From NCBI GenBank assembly GCA_036752825.1, contig DAIORV010000014.1:1-30556 (forward strand): a stretch of DNA of 30,556 nucleotides, in the 5' to 3' direction. Shown piece after piece: positions 7,488-16,246 of the stretch. The notes under the pieces are model-generated. The model had not been told where the DNA came from. It made no database searches and saw only the letters and a program-made list of their open reading frames with translations. The translations under genes were made by a program, and so were the position numbers. This stretch comes from UBA5177 sp002413265. GTDB taxonomy: Bacteria > Chloroflexota > UBA5177. The first letter of the stretch is position 1. Every line of letters begins with the position of its first letter.

Positions 7488-8687
7488 TTGAGGATCCGAA
7501 CCAGGAGCCTGACATTCGGGCTGCTCTCCCTGAGCCTTCTCTTGCTTCCGTTGTCGGCGAGCAGCTCGGTGCACGCCACGGGCCTCGCCAAACGACACCG
7601 ACCAGCCCCCCGTGATACCGGGCAGACGATCAAGATTTTCGGAACGTCTGTCGTGTCCGGAGCGATGGACGGCACTGTCACCATCACCATGTCCGCAGGG
7701 TTTTCAGTCGGAGAGCTGGCAAATTTCGACTGGGATTTGCCACTCGCCCAATCGATTCAGGTGGGCGGCTACGACGAAACCGTGACCGGTGAAACCTTCA
7801 CCTTCTCCGAGCCACCGAATACCTCACAGGACTTAGTCGATCTAAGCCACCCGGAGCTCATCTCCGTCCGCCGCTTCCACTGGGATTCACCGCAGCCCAA
7901 CACCCAGATAACGGTCTCAGAGACTTTGCATCTGGCTCTCCACTCAGACCTTTCCCCCTTCTCCAGCACGGCGCCGTTTCCCATGGGCGGCGTGCTGGCT
8001 GACGTTCAACCCTTCCTGACCCAGACGGACTCGCTGAAACTCCCCAGCTCAGCAGACGCAATTGTCAGCAAGCTCCGCTCGTCCGGTTCGAGCGAGCAGC
8101 AAGTTGTTCAGGCAGTGCAGGACTGGGTGGCTTCGAACACGGTGTATCAAGCCGCACCAAACCAGCCATTCAATGCAACTTGGGTTTTCGACAATCACCG
8201 CGGGAACTGCCAGGGCTATGACGACCTGATGCAAGGGCTGCTGCGCAAGCTAGGCATACCGTCGCGCACCGTCTTTGGGTGGGTATCCGCCGCCACCATA
8301 AAGTACCCAGGTCCCAGCAATACTTTCAGCAGCCTCAACTGGTCGGTGGCCGGGACGCCGGGAGAGCTTCACACCTGGCTCCAGGCGTACTTCCCGGACG
8401 TCGGCTGGGTCTCGTTCGATCCACAAGAAGAGAAGTTCTTTAGTGACGTTCGGCACCTCGCTTTCTTCACGGGACTCGACGCGCAGATACCGAAAAATTA
8501 CGGCGTTTGGGCGGCAAATTTGACCGGTACCAATGAGTTCGGGCAGAACTTCAGCAGCGGAACGCCCATCTTTGTGCCCGGTGACGGCATTACCAGCAAG
8601 GTCTCCTTGACGAATCAGGACCATTTCAACATGGCCTTCCGTCAGCAGCTGCACGATGTGAGCTCGCTGATCATGTTTTCGCGATAG
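7488..8687 (+). CDS. secreted transglutaminase-like protein
   Basis: 399 aa. The start is TTG at 7488 with GGGAG about 8 bases upstream; an ATG at 7483 is followed at once by a stop (ATG TCT TGA), so it cannot be used. Residues 1-30 form a signal peptide. The N-terminal ~150 residues are a beta-rich region, and the transglutaminase core (PF01841 type) follows with a complete triad: Cys241 in RGNCQGYDDLM, His295 in ELHTWLQAYF and Asp311 in GWVSFDPQE. Such bacterial proteins act as extracellular cysteine proteases or crosslinking enzymes. The next gene, a LuxR-type regulator, starts 2 bases after the stop, so the pair is one transcript. The natural substrate is unknown. Confidence 0.85.
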   Translation: MRIRTRSLTFGLLSLSLLLLPLSASSSVHATGLAKRHRPAPRDTGQTIKIFGTSVVSGAMDGTVTITMSAGFSVGELANFDWDLPLAQSIQVGGYDETVTGETFTFSEPPNTSQDLVDLSHPELISVRRFHWDSPQPNTQITVSETLHLALHSDLSPFSSTAPFPMGGVLADVQPFLTQTDSLKLPSSADAIVSKLRSSGSSEQQVVQAVQDWVASNTVYQAAPNQPFNATWVFDNHRGNCQGYDDLMQGLLRKLGIPSRTVFGWVSAATIKYPGPSNTFSSLNWSVAGTPGELHTWLQAYFPDVGWVSFDPQEEKFFSDVRHLAFFTGLDAQIPKNYGVWAANLTGTNEFGQNFSSGTPIFVPGDGITSKVSLTNQDHFNMAFRQQLHDVSSLIMFSR

Positions 8688-8689
8688 CC

Positions 8690-9319
8690 GTGGCGCGGCC
8701 CAACCCGCGAGCTTCTGAGGGACTCTGGGAAGCCTCGCACTGGCTGCTTACAACGGCCACCCCCACGTTCATCTTCGACGCAGAGGGCACCCTTCAGTAT
8801 GCGAACATCGCCGCGGACGCATTTCTTGAAGGCATCGAGTCCGAAGCTTCGATACACCACCATCTCATCGGGGTATTTTCCGCCTCCCCGTCGTGCCTGC
8901 TCTGCTCGGCGCTGCTGCGGGCTCGTTCAGGGCTGCTACCGGAGTCCGGAACGATCGTTCTTCCCGGCCAGCCCGGAGTGTACACAGTAGTCGTGTCGGC
9001 CCTGCTCGACTCCGGCAATCTCTGCGGCATCGCGGTGACGCTGTCGTTGTGTGAAGACAACGTTCATGGCCGCCGCCGTGAAACCCTACAGGTTCGGACC
9101 AGCGAAGCATCGCCCCTTACCGCACGAGAGCACGAGGTCCTTCGTTGTCTGCTCCGCGGATACAGCGCAAGGAAGACGGCAACGGAGCTTGGGATTTCTC
9201 ACAACACCGCGCGCAACCACGTCCAGACCTTGCTCCACAAACTGGACGCCCACAGCAAGGCGGAAGCAGTCGCGGCGGCGCTGAGACTCGGCCTTCTGTC
9301 TCTTGACGATCACTTGTAA
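8690..9319 (+). CDS. LuxR/NarL-type transcriptional regulator with PAS-like sensor domain
   Basis: 209 aa, GTG start 2 bases after the transglutaminase stop (coupled translation). The N-terminal residues ~18-115 look like a PAS fold (ATPTFIFDAEGTLQYANIAADAFL), with a CLLC motif in the middle. The C-terminal residues ~140-205 are a LuxR helix-turn-helix: SPLTAREHEVLRCLLRGYS then TATELGISHNTARNHVQTLL. There is no receiver domain with a phosphoacceptor Asp. It may regulate the transglutaminase gene or a wider set of surface genes (inference from coupling). The stimulus is unknown; the Cys residues of the PAS region could be redox-active or ligand-binding. Confidence 0.85.
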   Translation: MARPNPRASEGLWEASHWLLTTATPTFIFDAEGTLQYANIAADAFLEGIESEASIHHHLIGVFSASPSCLLCSALLRARSGLLPESGTIVLPGQPGVYTVVVSALLDSGNLCGIAVTLSLCEDNVHGRRRETLQVRTSEASPLTAREHEVLRCLLRGYSARKTATELGISHNTARNHVQTLLHKLDAHSKAEAVAAALRLGLLSLDDHL

Positions 9320-9391
9320 TGGGAGAGATGGCAATCTCGCTCAATCTGAAGTAAACTGCTTCACTACTGAGGGGTTGGTGCCGTTTCGCGA

Positions 9392-10411
9392 ATGCCGGAG
9401 GAAGCACGTCCGCGGATCGTTGTGCTGGGAGGCGGGACCGGTATCTTTGCCGTCCTGCGCGGTCTCGGCACCTATAACGCGGATATCACGGCCATCGTTT
9501 CGATGTCGGACAACGGCGGGAGTTCAGGGCGACTGCGGGACGAGTTCGGCTACCTTCCCCCGGGGGACGCTCGCAGCTGCCTCGTCGCGTTGGCAGGCGA
9601 CGATGAGGCCCCGCTCCTACGAGAACTGTTCGAGTACCAATTCGATCGCGGGCAAGGGCTGAATGGACACAAGTTCGGCGATCTACTGATTACCGCTCTC
9701 ACCGATATTCTCGGTTCCGCGCACCGCGCCATCGAAGAAGCGGGCAGGCTCCTGGATATTCGCGGCACGGTCGTTCCGGTAACGATCGAAAGTACGACGC
9801 TGTGCGCAAACCTCGAAAACGGACATCGAATTTGCGGCGAAACAGACATCGATATTCGTAAGTCGCATCATGGCGTGCCAATCGCGGACGTCTTCCTCGA
9901 GCCTTCGGTGGCCGCGAACCCTGATGCCGTCGCCGCTATCGAAGTGGCAGATCTTATCGTGCTTGGCCCCGGAGATTTGTATACCAGCGTCATTCCAAAT
10001 CTGCTAGTCGATGGGATTCCCGAGGCGATCCGGGATGCCGCCGCCCGCTGCGTCTATGTTTGCAACATCATGACCAAGCGTGGCGAAACCGATGGTTTTG
10101 CTGCCAGCGACTTCATTCGACAAATCAATCGATACATCGGCGGTGCCCGCACGCTCGACGTCGCGGTTCTCAATTACCACGAGTCTCTGCCCTCGCAACT
10201 GTACGACCGCTACAAGGCTGAGCGTTCTGAACCCGTGTCTATGGACCTGGCTCGATGCTACGAGAATGTCCCGCAGCTCGTTATACGGCCGCTTACTGCC
10301 GCCGGTGGTTTTGTTCGACACGACCCGTCCCGTCTGGCCGAGATCCTTATGAGCCTGGTCCCCGGTGCGTCACAGCTCCGAACCGTCGGTCACGGCGCGG
10401 CGGCCTCCTAA
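9392..10411 (+). CDS. yvcK: YvcK/CofD-like UDP-GlcNAc-binding regulator (gluconeogenesis factor)
   Basis: 339 aa, full length for YvcK. The N-terminal nucleotide motif IVVLGGGTGIFAVLRGL (residues ~9-25) and MSDNGGSSGRLRDEFG, followed by PPGDARSCLVAL, are diagnostic of the CofD-fold YvcK family. LIVLGPGDLYTSVIPNLL and CNIMTKRGETDGF are further family blocks. In Firmicutes and Actinobacteria YvcK binds UDP-N-acetylglucosamine and supports cell-wall growth and gluconeogenic growth. The usual neighbours rapZ and whiA are not present here. ATG start; the ribosome-binding site is weak. The gene ends convergently, 8 bases from the end of proS. Confidence 0.93.
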   Translation: MPEEARPRIVVLGGGTGIFAVLRGLGTYNADITAIVSMSDNGGSSGRLRDEFGYLPPGDARSCLVALAGDDEAPLLRELFEYQFDRGQGLNGHKFGDLLITALTDILGSAHRAIEEAGRLLDIRGTVVPVTIESTTLCANLENGHRICGETDIDIRKSHHGVPIADVFLEPSVAANPDAVAAIEVADLIVLGPGDLYTSVIPNLLVDGIPEAIRDAAARCVYVCNIMTKRGETDGFAASDFIRQINRYIGGARTLDVAVLNYHESLPSQLYDRYKAERSEPVSMDLARCYENVPQLVIRPLTAAGGFVRHDPSRLAEILMSLVPGASQLRTVGHGAAAS

Positions 10412-10419
10412 ACCGTCGC

Positions 10420-12162
10420 TCAGAGGGACTCGACTCGCGCAGCCGATGTCTCGATTTCGACCGCCAACCGCGCGAGCTGACTCTTGATCTCTGCACACAC
10501 GTCCGAAGCCGGAACCAGCAGGCTTTTTGCGTCGCCGCGCGGCCGGAGCTCCACGGCGCCCTCGGCAACCGTCCTGCGGCTGATGGTTGCCCGGAGCGGC
10601 ATGCCGAGTAGATCGGCGTCGTTGAACTTAACGCCGGCTCGCTCATCCCGGTCATCGAACAGCACATCCACTCCGGAGCCGCGGAGGTCTGAATAGAGTT
10701 GTGCTGCAGCGGTTGCCACGCGCTCGTCGGAGAGATCGAGGCCGACTAGGTAGACGTCGAAGGGGGCCACCGAAATCGGCCACATCAACCCCTTGTCATC
10801 GCGGCAAGCCTCTGCAATACAGGCCATCAATCGACCAACGCCAATACCGTACGATCCCATGACGACTGGCTGAGCCGCTCCGTACTCGTCGAGATAGGTT
10901 GCTCCCAGAGCTTCGGTGTACCTGGTGCCGAGCTTGAAGATATTTCCGACCTCCACGCCTCTCAGCAGCCGAAGAGGAGATCGACAAAAAGCGCAGGCTG
11001 CACCATCTTCAACCGACGCGATGTCTGCGATGAGATCAGGCACATAATCCCTCGGAACGTTGGTATTCCGTAAATGCCGGCCCTCTCGGTTCGCACCGGC
11101 TACCAAATTCGCGGAGCGAAGAACCAGATCGTCCACGATCACGGTCACATTGGTCACGCCGATCGGAGACGCATACCCAGGCACAATGCCGGTACCCTCC
11201 AGCTCCTCTACCCTCGCAGGCCTCAGCTCGCTCACTCCCGCGGCGTTGGCAAGCTTGGTTTCGTTGACGTTCATATCGCCCCGCACTACTGCGAAGATGA
11301 TGCGATCGTTTGCCGAGAAGAATGCGGCCTTGGCCGTGCGACTTTCGGGAACGTCGAGGAACCGAGCGAGCGACGCGATCGTGTTGGCCCCCGGCGTTGC
11401 CACATCCTCCAAGGGTTTCTCTGGTTCAGCGGAAGGCGCATCCTTTCGGAAGACGGCCACCTGTCGGTTCGCAGCATATCCGCAACCATCGCAGACGACG
11501 ATCTGATCTTCACCGATCTCCGACACGAACATGAATTCGTGCGCCGCCGAACCGCCCATCATTCCTACGTCGGAAACAACGGCCAGGACGTCGATGCCGC
11601 ATCGCCGGAAGGCGCGGAAGTAGGCCTGGTACATGAGAGGATAGAAGCGGTCTAGATCGGACAGCGTCGGATGAAGGGAATACGCATCCTTCATCGCGAA
11701 CTCGCGAACTCTCAGCAGCCCGCCACGAGGACGCGGTTCGTCTCGGAACTTTGTCTGAATCTGGTAGAGCGTGACGGGAAGCTGACGGTACGAGCGAATG
11801 TGCTTCCGAACCAGGTCCGCAACCACCTCTTCGTGCGTCATGGCAAGCACCATGTCGCGGTCGCCTCGATCCCGAAAGCGCACCATCTCTCGGCCAATGT
11901 CATGCCAGCGTCCGGTTTCCTGCCACAGCTCGGCAGGGTGGACCACCGGCATGGTGATCTGTTGGCCGCCGACGGCATCCATTTCCTGACGAAGGATGTG
12001 CTCGATCTTGTCGAGAACACGGCGTCCGAGGGGCAGAAAAGAGTAGATGCCGGAGGCAAGCTGCTGTACGTAGCTTCCCCTCGTCAGCAGCGTATTTCCC
12101 GCAGAATCGCTGTCGGCAGGGTCCTCACGCCGAGTCTCGCAAAAGAGCTCAGTCCGGAGCAT
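10420..12162 (-). CDS. proS: prolyl-tRNA synthetase, bacterial type with editing domain
   Basis: 580 aa from the ATG at 12160-12162; 32 further codons upstream lie inside the dapA-like gene and are not needed. A class II synthetase that charges tRNA-Pro. Motif 1 is in GIYSFLPLGRRVLDKIEHILRQ, motif 2 is FRDEPRPRGGLLRVREFAMKDAY, and motif 3 is MGSYGIGVGRLMACIAE. The INS/YbaK-like editing insertion lies at about residues 230-390 (AKAAFFSANDRIIFAVVRGD), and the anticodon-binding domain is C-terminal (APFDVYLVGLDLSDE). Length and domain order fit the bacterial ProS type 1. The start overlaps the upstream dapA-like gene by 14 bases, so both are probably in one transcript. Confidence 0.96.
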   Translation of the reverse strand: MLRTELFCETRREDPADSDSAGNTLLTRGSYVQQLASGIYSFLPLGRRVLDKIEHILRQEMDAVGGQQITMPVVHPAELWQETGRWHDIGREMVRFRDRGDRDMVLAMTHEEVVADLVRKHIRSYRQLPVTLYQIQTKFRDEPRPRGGLLRVREFAMKDAYSLHPTLSDLDRFYPLMYQAYFRAFRRCGIDVLAVVSDVGMMGGSAAHEFMFVSEIGEDQIVVCDGCGYAANRQVAVFRKDAPSAEPEKPLEDVATPGANTIASLARFLDVPESRTAKAAFFSANDRIIFAVVRGDMNVNETKLANAAGVSELRPARVEELEGTGIVPGYASPIGVTNVTVIVDDLVLRSANLVAGANREGRHLRNTNVPRDYVPDLIADIASVEDGAACAFCRSPLRLLRGVEVGNIFKLGTRYTEALGATYLDEYGAAQPVVMGSYGIGVGRLMACIAEACRDDKGLMWPISVAPFDVYLVGLDLSDERVATAAAQLYSDLRGSGVDVLFDDRDERAGVKFNDADLLGMPLRATISRRTVAEGAVELRPRGDAKSLLVPASDVCAEIKSQLARLAVEIETSAARVESL

Positions 12163-13111
12163 TGATCTCTTGTCGAAGGTCGCTAGGTGGGCCCTCGTCC
12201 GCGTTTGCCACCGCACGGATTCTTGCCGAAATCTCGTTCCATGCGCCGTCTGTTGCATTGCGCAGTGGTGACGTCAGAAGGGCAGAGTCGATGACGCCTT
12301 GGTCGACAAGGAGCCGCTTGAGGGCAGTCAACACCATGGCGTTCTTGGAACCCTGACCAAATGTCGCGGCGGCCCTCTCAATTTCTACAATCATCGTCTG
12401 ATGCCGGCGCGCGGCCTCGTAGTCCCCAAGCGACGCCGACTCAAAGACGGCAACACATAGCGCAGGAAAGGCATTCGCGACGCTCGGGATTGCGCCATCG
12501 GCACCGCTAAGCAGCGCGGCATCGATGAGATGCCGCGTGCCCGCGAACACGGCGAACTGAAGACCGCTTCCGCGTGCGAAGAGGACGAGCTGCCGTAGCC
12601 ACTCCAGGTCGTTCTGGCTGTCCTTGATTCCGGCTACCGTTCCGTGCTCAGCCAGAGTTTCGGCGGTCGACAGCTCGACCTTCACCCGGACGGTCTGAGG
12701 GATGTTGTAGATGAAGAGGGGCAGGGCCACCGCCTCGCGAATTCTCTGGTAGTGGGTAAGGAGCTCGTCCTGACTGTGTGGATAGTAGTACGGAGGCGTG
12801 GCTGCGACGGCGGTTGCCCCCACAGCCTCGGCTGCCCTGGCGTGCCGGATCGTCAGTCTGGTTGATGAATCACTTGAATTTGCGATCACCGGAACGCGCC
12901 CGCGAGCGGCTTCGACAATAGTGGCAACGATCGCCTCTCGCTCTCCGGCATCGAAGGCCGCGAACTCTCCGCTGGTTCCCATTGCCCAGAAACCGTGGAC
13001 GCCCTGTTCGATCTGCCACTCGACGAGTCTGGCAAGCGAGGAAAGGTCAGGCGCCTCGTCCTTGTGCAGAGGTGTCACGAGTGGCGTGAATATGCCGTGA
13101 AATGGTTTCAC
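12149..13111 (-). CDS. dihydrodipicolinate synthase/N-acetylneuraminate lyase (DapA/NanA) family aldolase
   Basis: 320 aa, GTG start (CAC at 13109-13111). A TIM-barrel class I aldolase with the Schiff-base Lys163 in VAGIKDSQNDL and the catalytic Tyr135 in LFIYNIPQT. The pyruvate-binding block is AMGTSGEFAAFDAGER (GTSGE instead of the GTTGE of classic DapA). The family includes DapA for lysine synthesis, NanA, KDG aldolase and others. No lysine genes are adjacent, so the exact reaction is open, although the N-terminus MKPFHGIFTPLVTP is DapA-like. The C-terminal tail overlaps proS by 14 bases. Confidence 0.83.
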   Translation of the reverse strand: MKPFHGIFTPLVTPLHKDEAPDLSSLARLVEWQIEQGVHGFWAMGTSGEFAAFDAGEREAIVATIVEAARGRVPVIANSSDSSTRLTIRHARAAEAVGATAVAATPPYYYPHSQDELLTHYQRIREAVALPLFIYNIPQTVRVKVELSTAETLAEHGTVAGIKDSQNDLEWLRQLVLFARGSGLQFAVFAGTRHLIDAALLSGADGAIPSVANAFPALCVAVFESASLGDYEAARRHQTMIVEIERAAATFGQGSKNAMVLTALKRLLVDQGVIDSALLTSPLRNATDGAWNEISARIRAVANADEGPPSDLRQEINAPD

Positions 13112-13263
13112 TGAAATGCTGCTCGCGATGCCACCGAGACGCGGGGCCGTGCTGGACTCCGCTTGTCGATCTGGCGAAGCGCCTCCTCGGCAGCTTCGGG
13201 ATGTTCTTCCAGGACCTGGCGGTCATGCCGTGGATGTAGCGCTGAGGAGGTCACACCTCTATC

Positions 13264-14720
13264 TTAATCTGCCGTCCTGTGTGCTCTTTGCCGTCCGCCA
13301 ATCGTCGGTCGAGAAATCGGAGCAGACAGCTTTTCGAGAGTACGCGTCACATTTTGTCCACCAGAGACACTCTCAATTGCTCCATACATCGGCTGGTTGT
13401 ATGACGATCCTGTGGGACTGCTTGCGATCGCGATGACGGTGACGGCCTGCACGCCCAAGAATGAGGTCGAAATGTAGTCACCCACCATCGATCCTTGGTT
13501 CGTGGACGGCAGCCAGGAAAGCTGCATGGGCCCCCCCAGCTGCCGGCTGCTGCTCCAGGAGGTTCCACCGTTGGTACTCGAGATATATCCGACGTCCAGC
13601 TTGCAGGTCGTTTGGGTGCACGCGGCGTCGGGATAGTGTAGTAGGTAAGTGCAAGCCTGGTGGTGAATCCCGACGAAGATGGATCGACGGCGAGTCCCGG
13701 GATGAAGTGATCGACGTTGCTTCCGGCAGTCTCGATAGGAACGCGTGCCGGGGAAGACCAGGTTGCGCCGTCTGCCGACGAGCTGATCACGATATCATTC
13801 GCGGAACAAGAGAGCTCAAACCTACAGTCCTGCCAAGCAACGTACACGCGGCCGGCCGCATCTATCTCTGCGGACGGCAGCGGCGAGGCACGGAGGTATC
13901 CGGCAATGTAATGGGCGGCGACGGTGCTCACTTCAGCAGCCCCGCCCCAGCTCTGCCCACCGTCAGTCGATTTCAGAGCTATGATGTCCGTCTCGTACGC
14001 ATTGATGGCCGGGACGATCACCGTTCCATTTGGCTGTACGAGCGGTTGCCCTCCCAGACCCTGTGGAAATCCTGAAGGATTAAGGCCCGCGGCCCAGCTG
14101 GCTCCCCCGTTGGTCGACGTGCTCATTACGATCAGATCGTTGTTAGAAACATCGTCCCACTCCAGATAGCAGTGGCCGTAATACGGACTCTGTGTGCCGT
14201 CGTCACATGCAATCCAACCCTTGTCGAGCGATGGGCCGGTGCCGGCAACCACCGGTTGCGTCCAGTTCAGGCCATCGGCCGACTGACTCACCAGGATGGC
14301 GACACCGTTGGTAGAGCTCATCGCGAGCGTCGCAATCATCCAGATCTGGTGAGCCCGATCATAGGTCACAGAGGGATCGGTCGCTCGGTCGTAGCTGCCG
14401 GGATTGGGAGCATTCGTGGTCAGGCCAGGCAAGAGGCCATGGTGCCACGAGCCGCCGGAGTAAGTCGCCCAGCCGACGTCCGTGCTACCTCCGTCGTAAT
14501 ACCTTCCTACCTGAAACGCGGAGACGAGTGTCGAGCCGAATGTGTAGGTGTCGGGCTCTACCTCGCTCTGATGCTGACCGGGCACCGTAGCGGCAAACGG
14601 ATCACTGCTAACCAGTGCAGGCACCGACTGCGGCAAGGGGGTCGCCGTCGCTGGAACCGGCGTCCCCGCGACAACTCTCAACGAAACATCGTCGACGAAG
14701 AATTCGCTCGAAAGAGTCCC
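13264..14720 (-). CDS. C-terminal part of a secreted CBM/BNR protein: Asp-box (sialidase-like) domain, broken by a frameshift
   Basis: The frame enters from the assembly gap with LSSEFFVDDVSL (end of the third repeat), a linker, then a BNR/Asp-box beta-propeller. Asp-box motifs (S-x-D/N-G-x-x-W) are SADGLNW, STNGGASW, STDGGQSW, SADGATW and, only in the other frame, STNGGTSW. At about 13630 one base is missing. Read uncorrected, the ORF ends at 13347 with a Pro/Arg-rich nonsense tail; read in the shifted frame it continues DAACTQTTCKLDVGYI, STNGGTSW, MQLSWLPSTNQG to a stop at 13264-13266. Such propellers occur in sialidases and in glycan-binding secreted proteins; catalytic Arg/Tyr residues of true sialidases were not identified. 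It belongs with the two pieces upstream. Confidence 0.75.
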
Positions 14721-14820
14721 NNNNNNNNNNNNNNNNNNNNNNNNNNNNNNNNNNNNNNNNNNNNNNNNNNNNNNNNNNNNNNNNNNNNNNNNNNNNNNNN
14801 NNNNNNNNNNNNNNNNNNNN
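14721..14820. other. assembly gap (100 N)
   Basis: Exactly 100 Ns, the conventional size for a gap of unknown length. It sits inside the CBM/BNR gene, starting just after SETNLML (the beginning of a third NGGFEAG-type repeat) and ending just before LSSEFFVDDVSL (the end of such a repeat). The real missing sequence is therefore probably about 400 bases. Confidence 0.98.
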
Positions 14821-15372
14821 GAGCATAAGATTCGTTTCGCTGGCGCCTGTTGGTGTGACAGTTGGAGACGTCGTGCTCGTCCCTGTAACGGTCGGCGCAG
14901 TACCCGTCACCGTCGCGGTCCTGGTGGACGTCGGGGTCGGGGTGGACGTCGGGGTCGGGGTGGACGTCGGGGTCGGGGTGCCGGTATGCAGCGCCGCATT
15001 CGTAGCGGTCGCCGTCGGTGTGGGATCACTCGTGCCCGCGCTAAGACTCACATCGTCAACAAAGAAGTCGGAAGACAGCGATGAGTTGGTAGTAGCTCGA
15101 AAGTTCGCCTGGATCTGCTGACCCGCCACGGAAGGCAGCAGAGACGTCGCATCGATTGTGATATGCGTCCAGCTGCCACTTGCAGCGTTGTTACAGGTGT
15201 TCTGTCCGGTTAGCAGCGTCGCTCCACTCGTGGATTGAATACTCGAGGTGACTGAGTCACCGCATCCGCCGGACTCATTTGTCCGTACATACAGCCAGTA
15301 ACCGAAGGACAGGCTGGTGGCGGATCTCGGTACGCTGATCACCTGCCAGAGACGTTCGGTACACGTGTTGTA
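14821..15372 (-). CDS. middle piece of the secreted CBM/BNR protein: second repeat and Thr/Pro linker
   Basis: Continues the second carbohydrate-binding-like repeat out of frame with its own beginning (which is in the 15275-16246 frame). Read from 15372, it gives YNTCTERLWQVISVPRS, aligning with YSACNDRLSQTVGLPAIS of repeat 1, and ends SSDFFVDDVSLSAG. A Thr/Pro/Ser linker with three copies of STPTPT follows, then SETNLML at the gap. One extra base at 15372-15373 explains the break. The repeat resembles C-terminal carbohydrate-binding or discoidin-like beta-sandwich modules (VVNGGFEAG start, FFVDDV end). Confidence 0.7.
14924..14977 (+). repeat. 18-bp tandem repeat, three copies
   Basis: GTGGACGTCGGGGTCGGG occurs three times head to tail at 14924-14941, 14942-14959 and 14960-14977, all identical. 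On the coding (minus) strand it encodes STPTPT units in the linker between repeats 2 and 3 of the CBM/BNR protein. Confidence 0.9.
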
Positions 15373-16246
15373 ACCCGCAGAGCCAGGCGGAGTAGCTCCC
15401 GGTGTGTGGGTTCGAGTAGTCGATCATCTGATATCCGCCGCTGGACTGTTCATGCCAGGGTGTTTGACCTGCCTCGAACCCGCCGTTTACCACGAGCTCC
15501 GTCGAGCCTGTCGCGGAAGCCGCGGTGGAAGTTGGAGTGGAAGTCGGCACTGCGGGCGACGTGGTCGTTGGGCTGGGAAGGGAACCGGTGCCTGCTGAGA
15601 ACGTAACGTCGTCGACGAAGAAATCTGAGGAGTTTGATGAGCTTGTGGTGGCCTGAAACCACAGCTGAACCTGCTGGCCGGCAAACGGCTGCAGGACGCT
15701 CGTCAGGTCATAAAAGTGCACTGACCAGGACCCCGACGCGTCCGTGTTGCAGAGGGTCAGAGGGGAGGTAACCGATGCGCCGGACGACGTCCTCACGAAG
15801 ACTGAGAAGTGATCGACGCAACCGGACCCGCTGGGCTCGCGCGTGCGGACAAAAGTATAGAACTGCAGCGTCAGCTGAGCGGAGATCGCCGGCAAACCTA
15901 CGGTCTGCGACAGCCTATCGTTGCAGGCGCTATATCCGCAGAGCCAGGCGCTGTAACTGCCAGAATGAGGGTTCGAGTAGTCGATCATCTGGTAGCCGCC
16001 CGACGAGCTTTCCTGCCACGGCGCCTGTCCTGCCTCGAAGCCACCGTTGACAACCAGATTGGACGCAGCATTGGCAGGCGCGATCACCGCTCGCGCTCCC
16101 GTGTCTCTGGTCTGCACCGCGCTCCTGGTGCGGATCGCTGGGTTCGCGGCAGCGAGGTGACCGAGCTGACCTTGCGCGAATGCATGAGCCGAAACCGGAG
16201 CCGCCGCAATCCCTAACAGCAATGCGCCGAACACCCGTTCCCGCAT
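15275..16246 (-). CDS. N-terminal piece of the secreted CBM/BNR protein: signal peptide, first repeat, start of the second
   Basis: ATG start at 16244-16246. Residues 1-25 are a signal peptide (MRERVFGALLLGIAAAPVSA). Repeat 1 runs from about residue 62 (NLVVNGGFEAGQAPWQE) to SSDFFVDDVTFSAG, ~155 residues, with conserved YSAWLCGYSAC and paired Cys, typical of a carbohydrate-binding-like beta-sandwich. A Pro/Thr linker follows, then repeat 2 starts TELVVNGGFEAGQTPWHE, with GGYQMIDYSNPH identical between the repeats. From about 15373 the frame is wrong (one inserted base), so the last ~33 residues of the uncorrected ORF are not real protein. After repair and gap filling the whole protein would be about 1100 aa (13264-16246). 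Probably exported and binding or degrading glycans (inference). Confidence 0.75.
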   Translation of the reverse strand: MRERVFGALLLGIAAAPVSAHAFAQGQLGHLAAANPAIRTRSAVQTRDTGARAVIAPANAASNLVVNGGFEAGQAPWQESSSGGYQMIDYSNPHSGSYSAWLCGYSACNDRLSQTVGLPAISAQLTLQFYTFVRTREPSGSGCVDHFSVFVRTSSGASVTSPLTLCNTDASGSWSVHFYDLTSVLQPFAGQQVQLWFQATTSSSNSSDFFVDDVTFSAGTGSLPSPTTTSPAVPTSTPTSTAASATGSTELVVNGGFEAGQTPWHEQSSGGYQMIDYSNPHTGSYSAWLCGLQHVYRTSLAGDQRTEIRHQPVLRLLAVCTDK

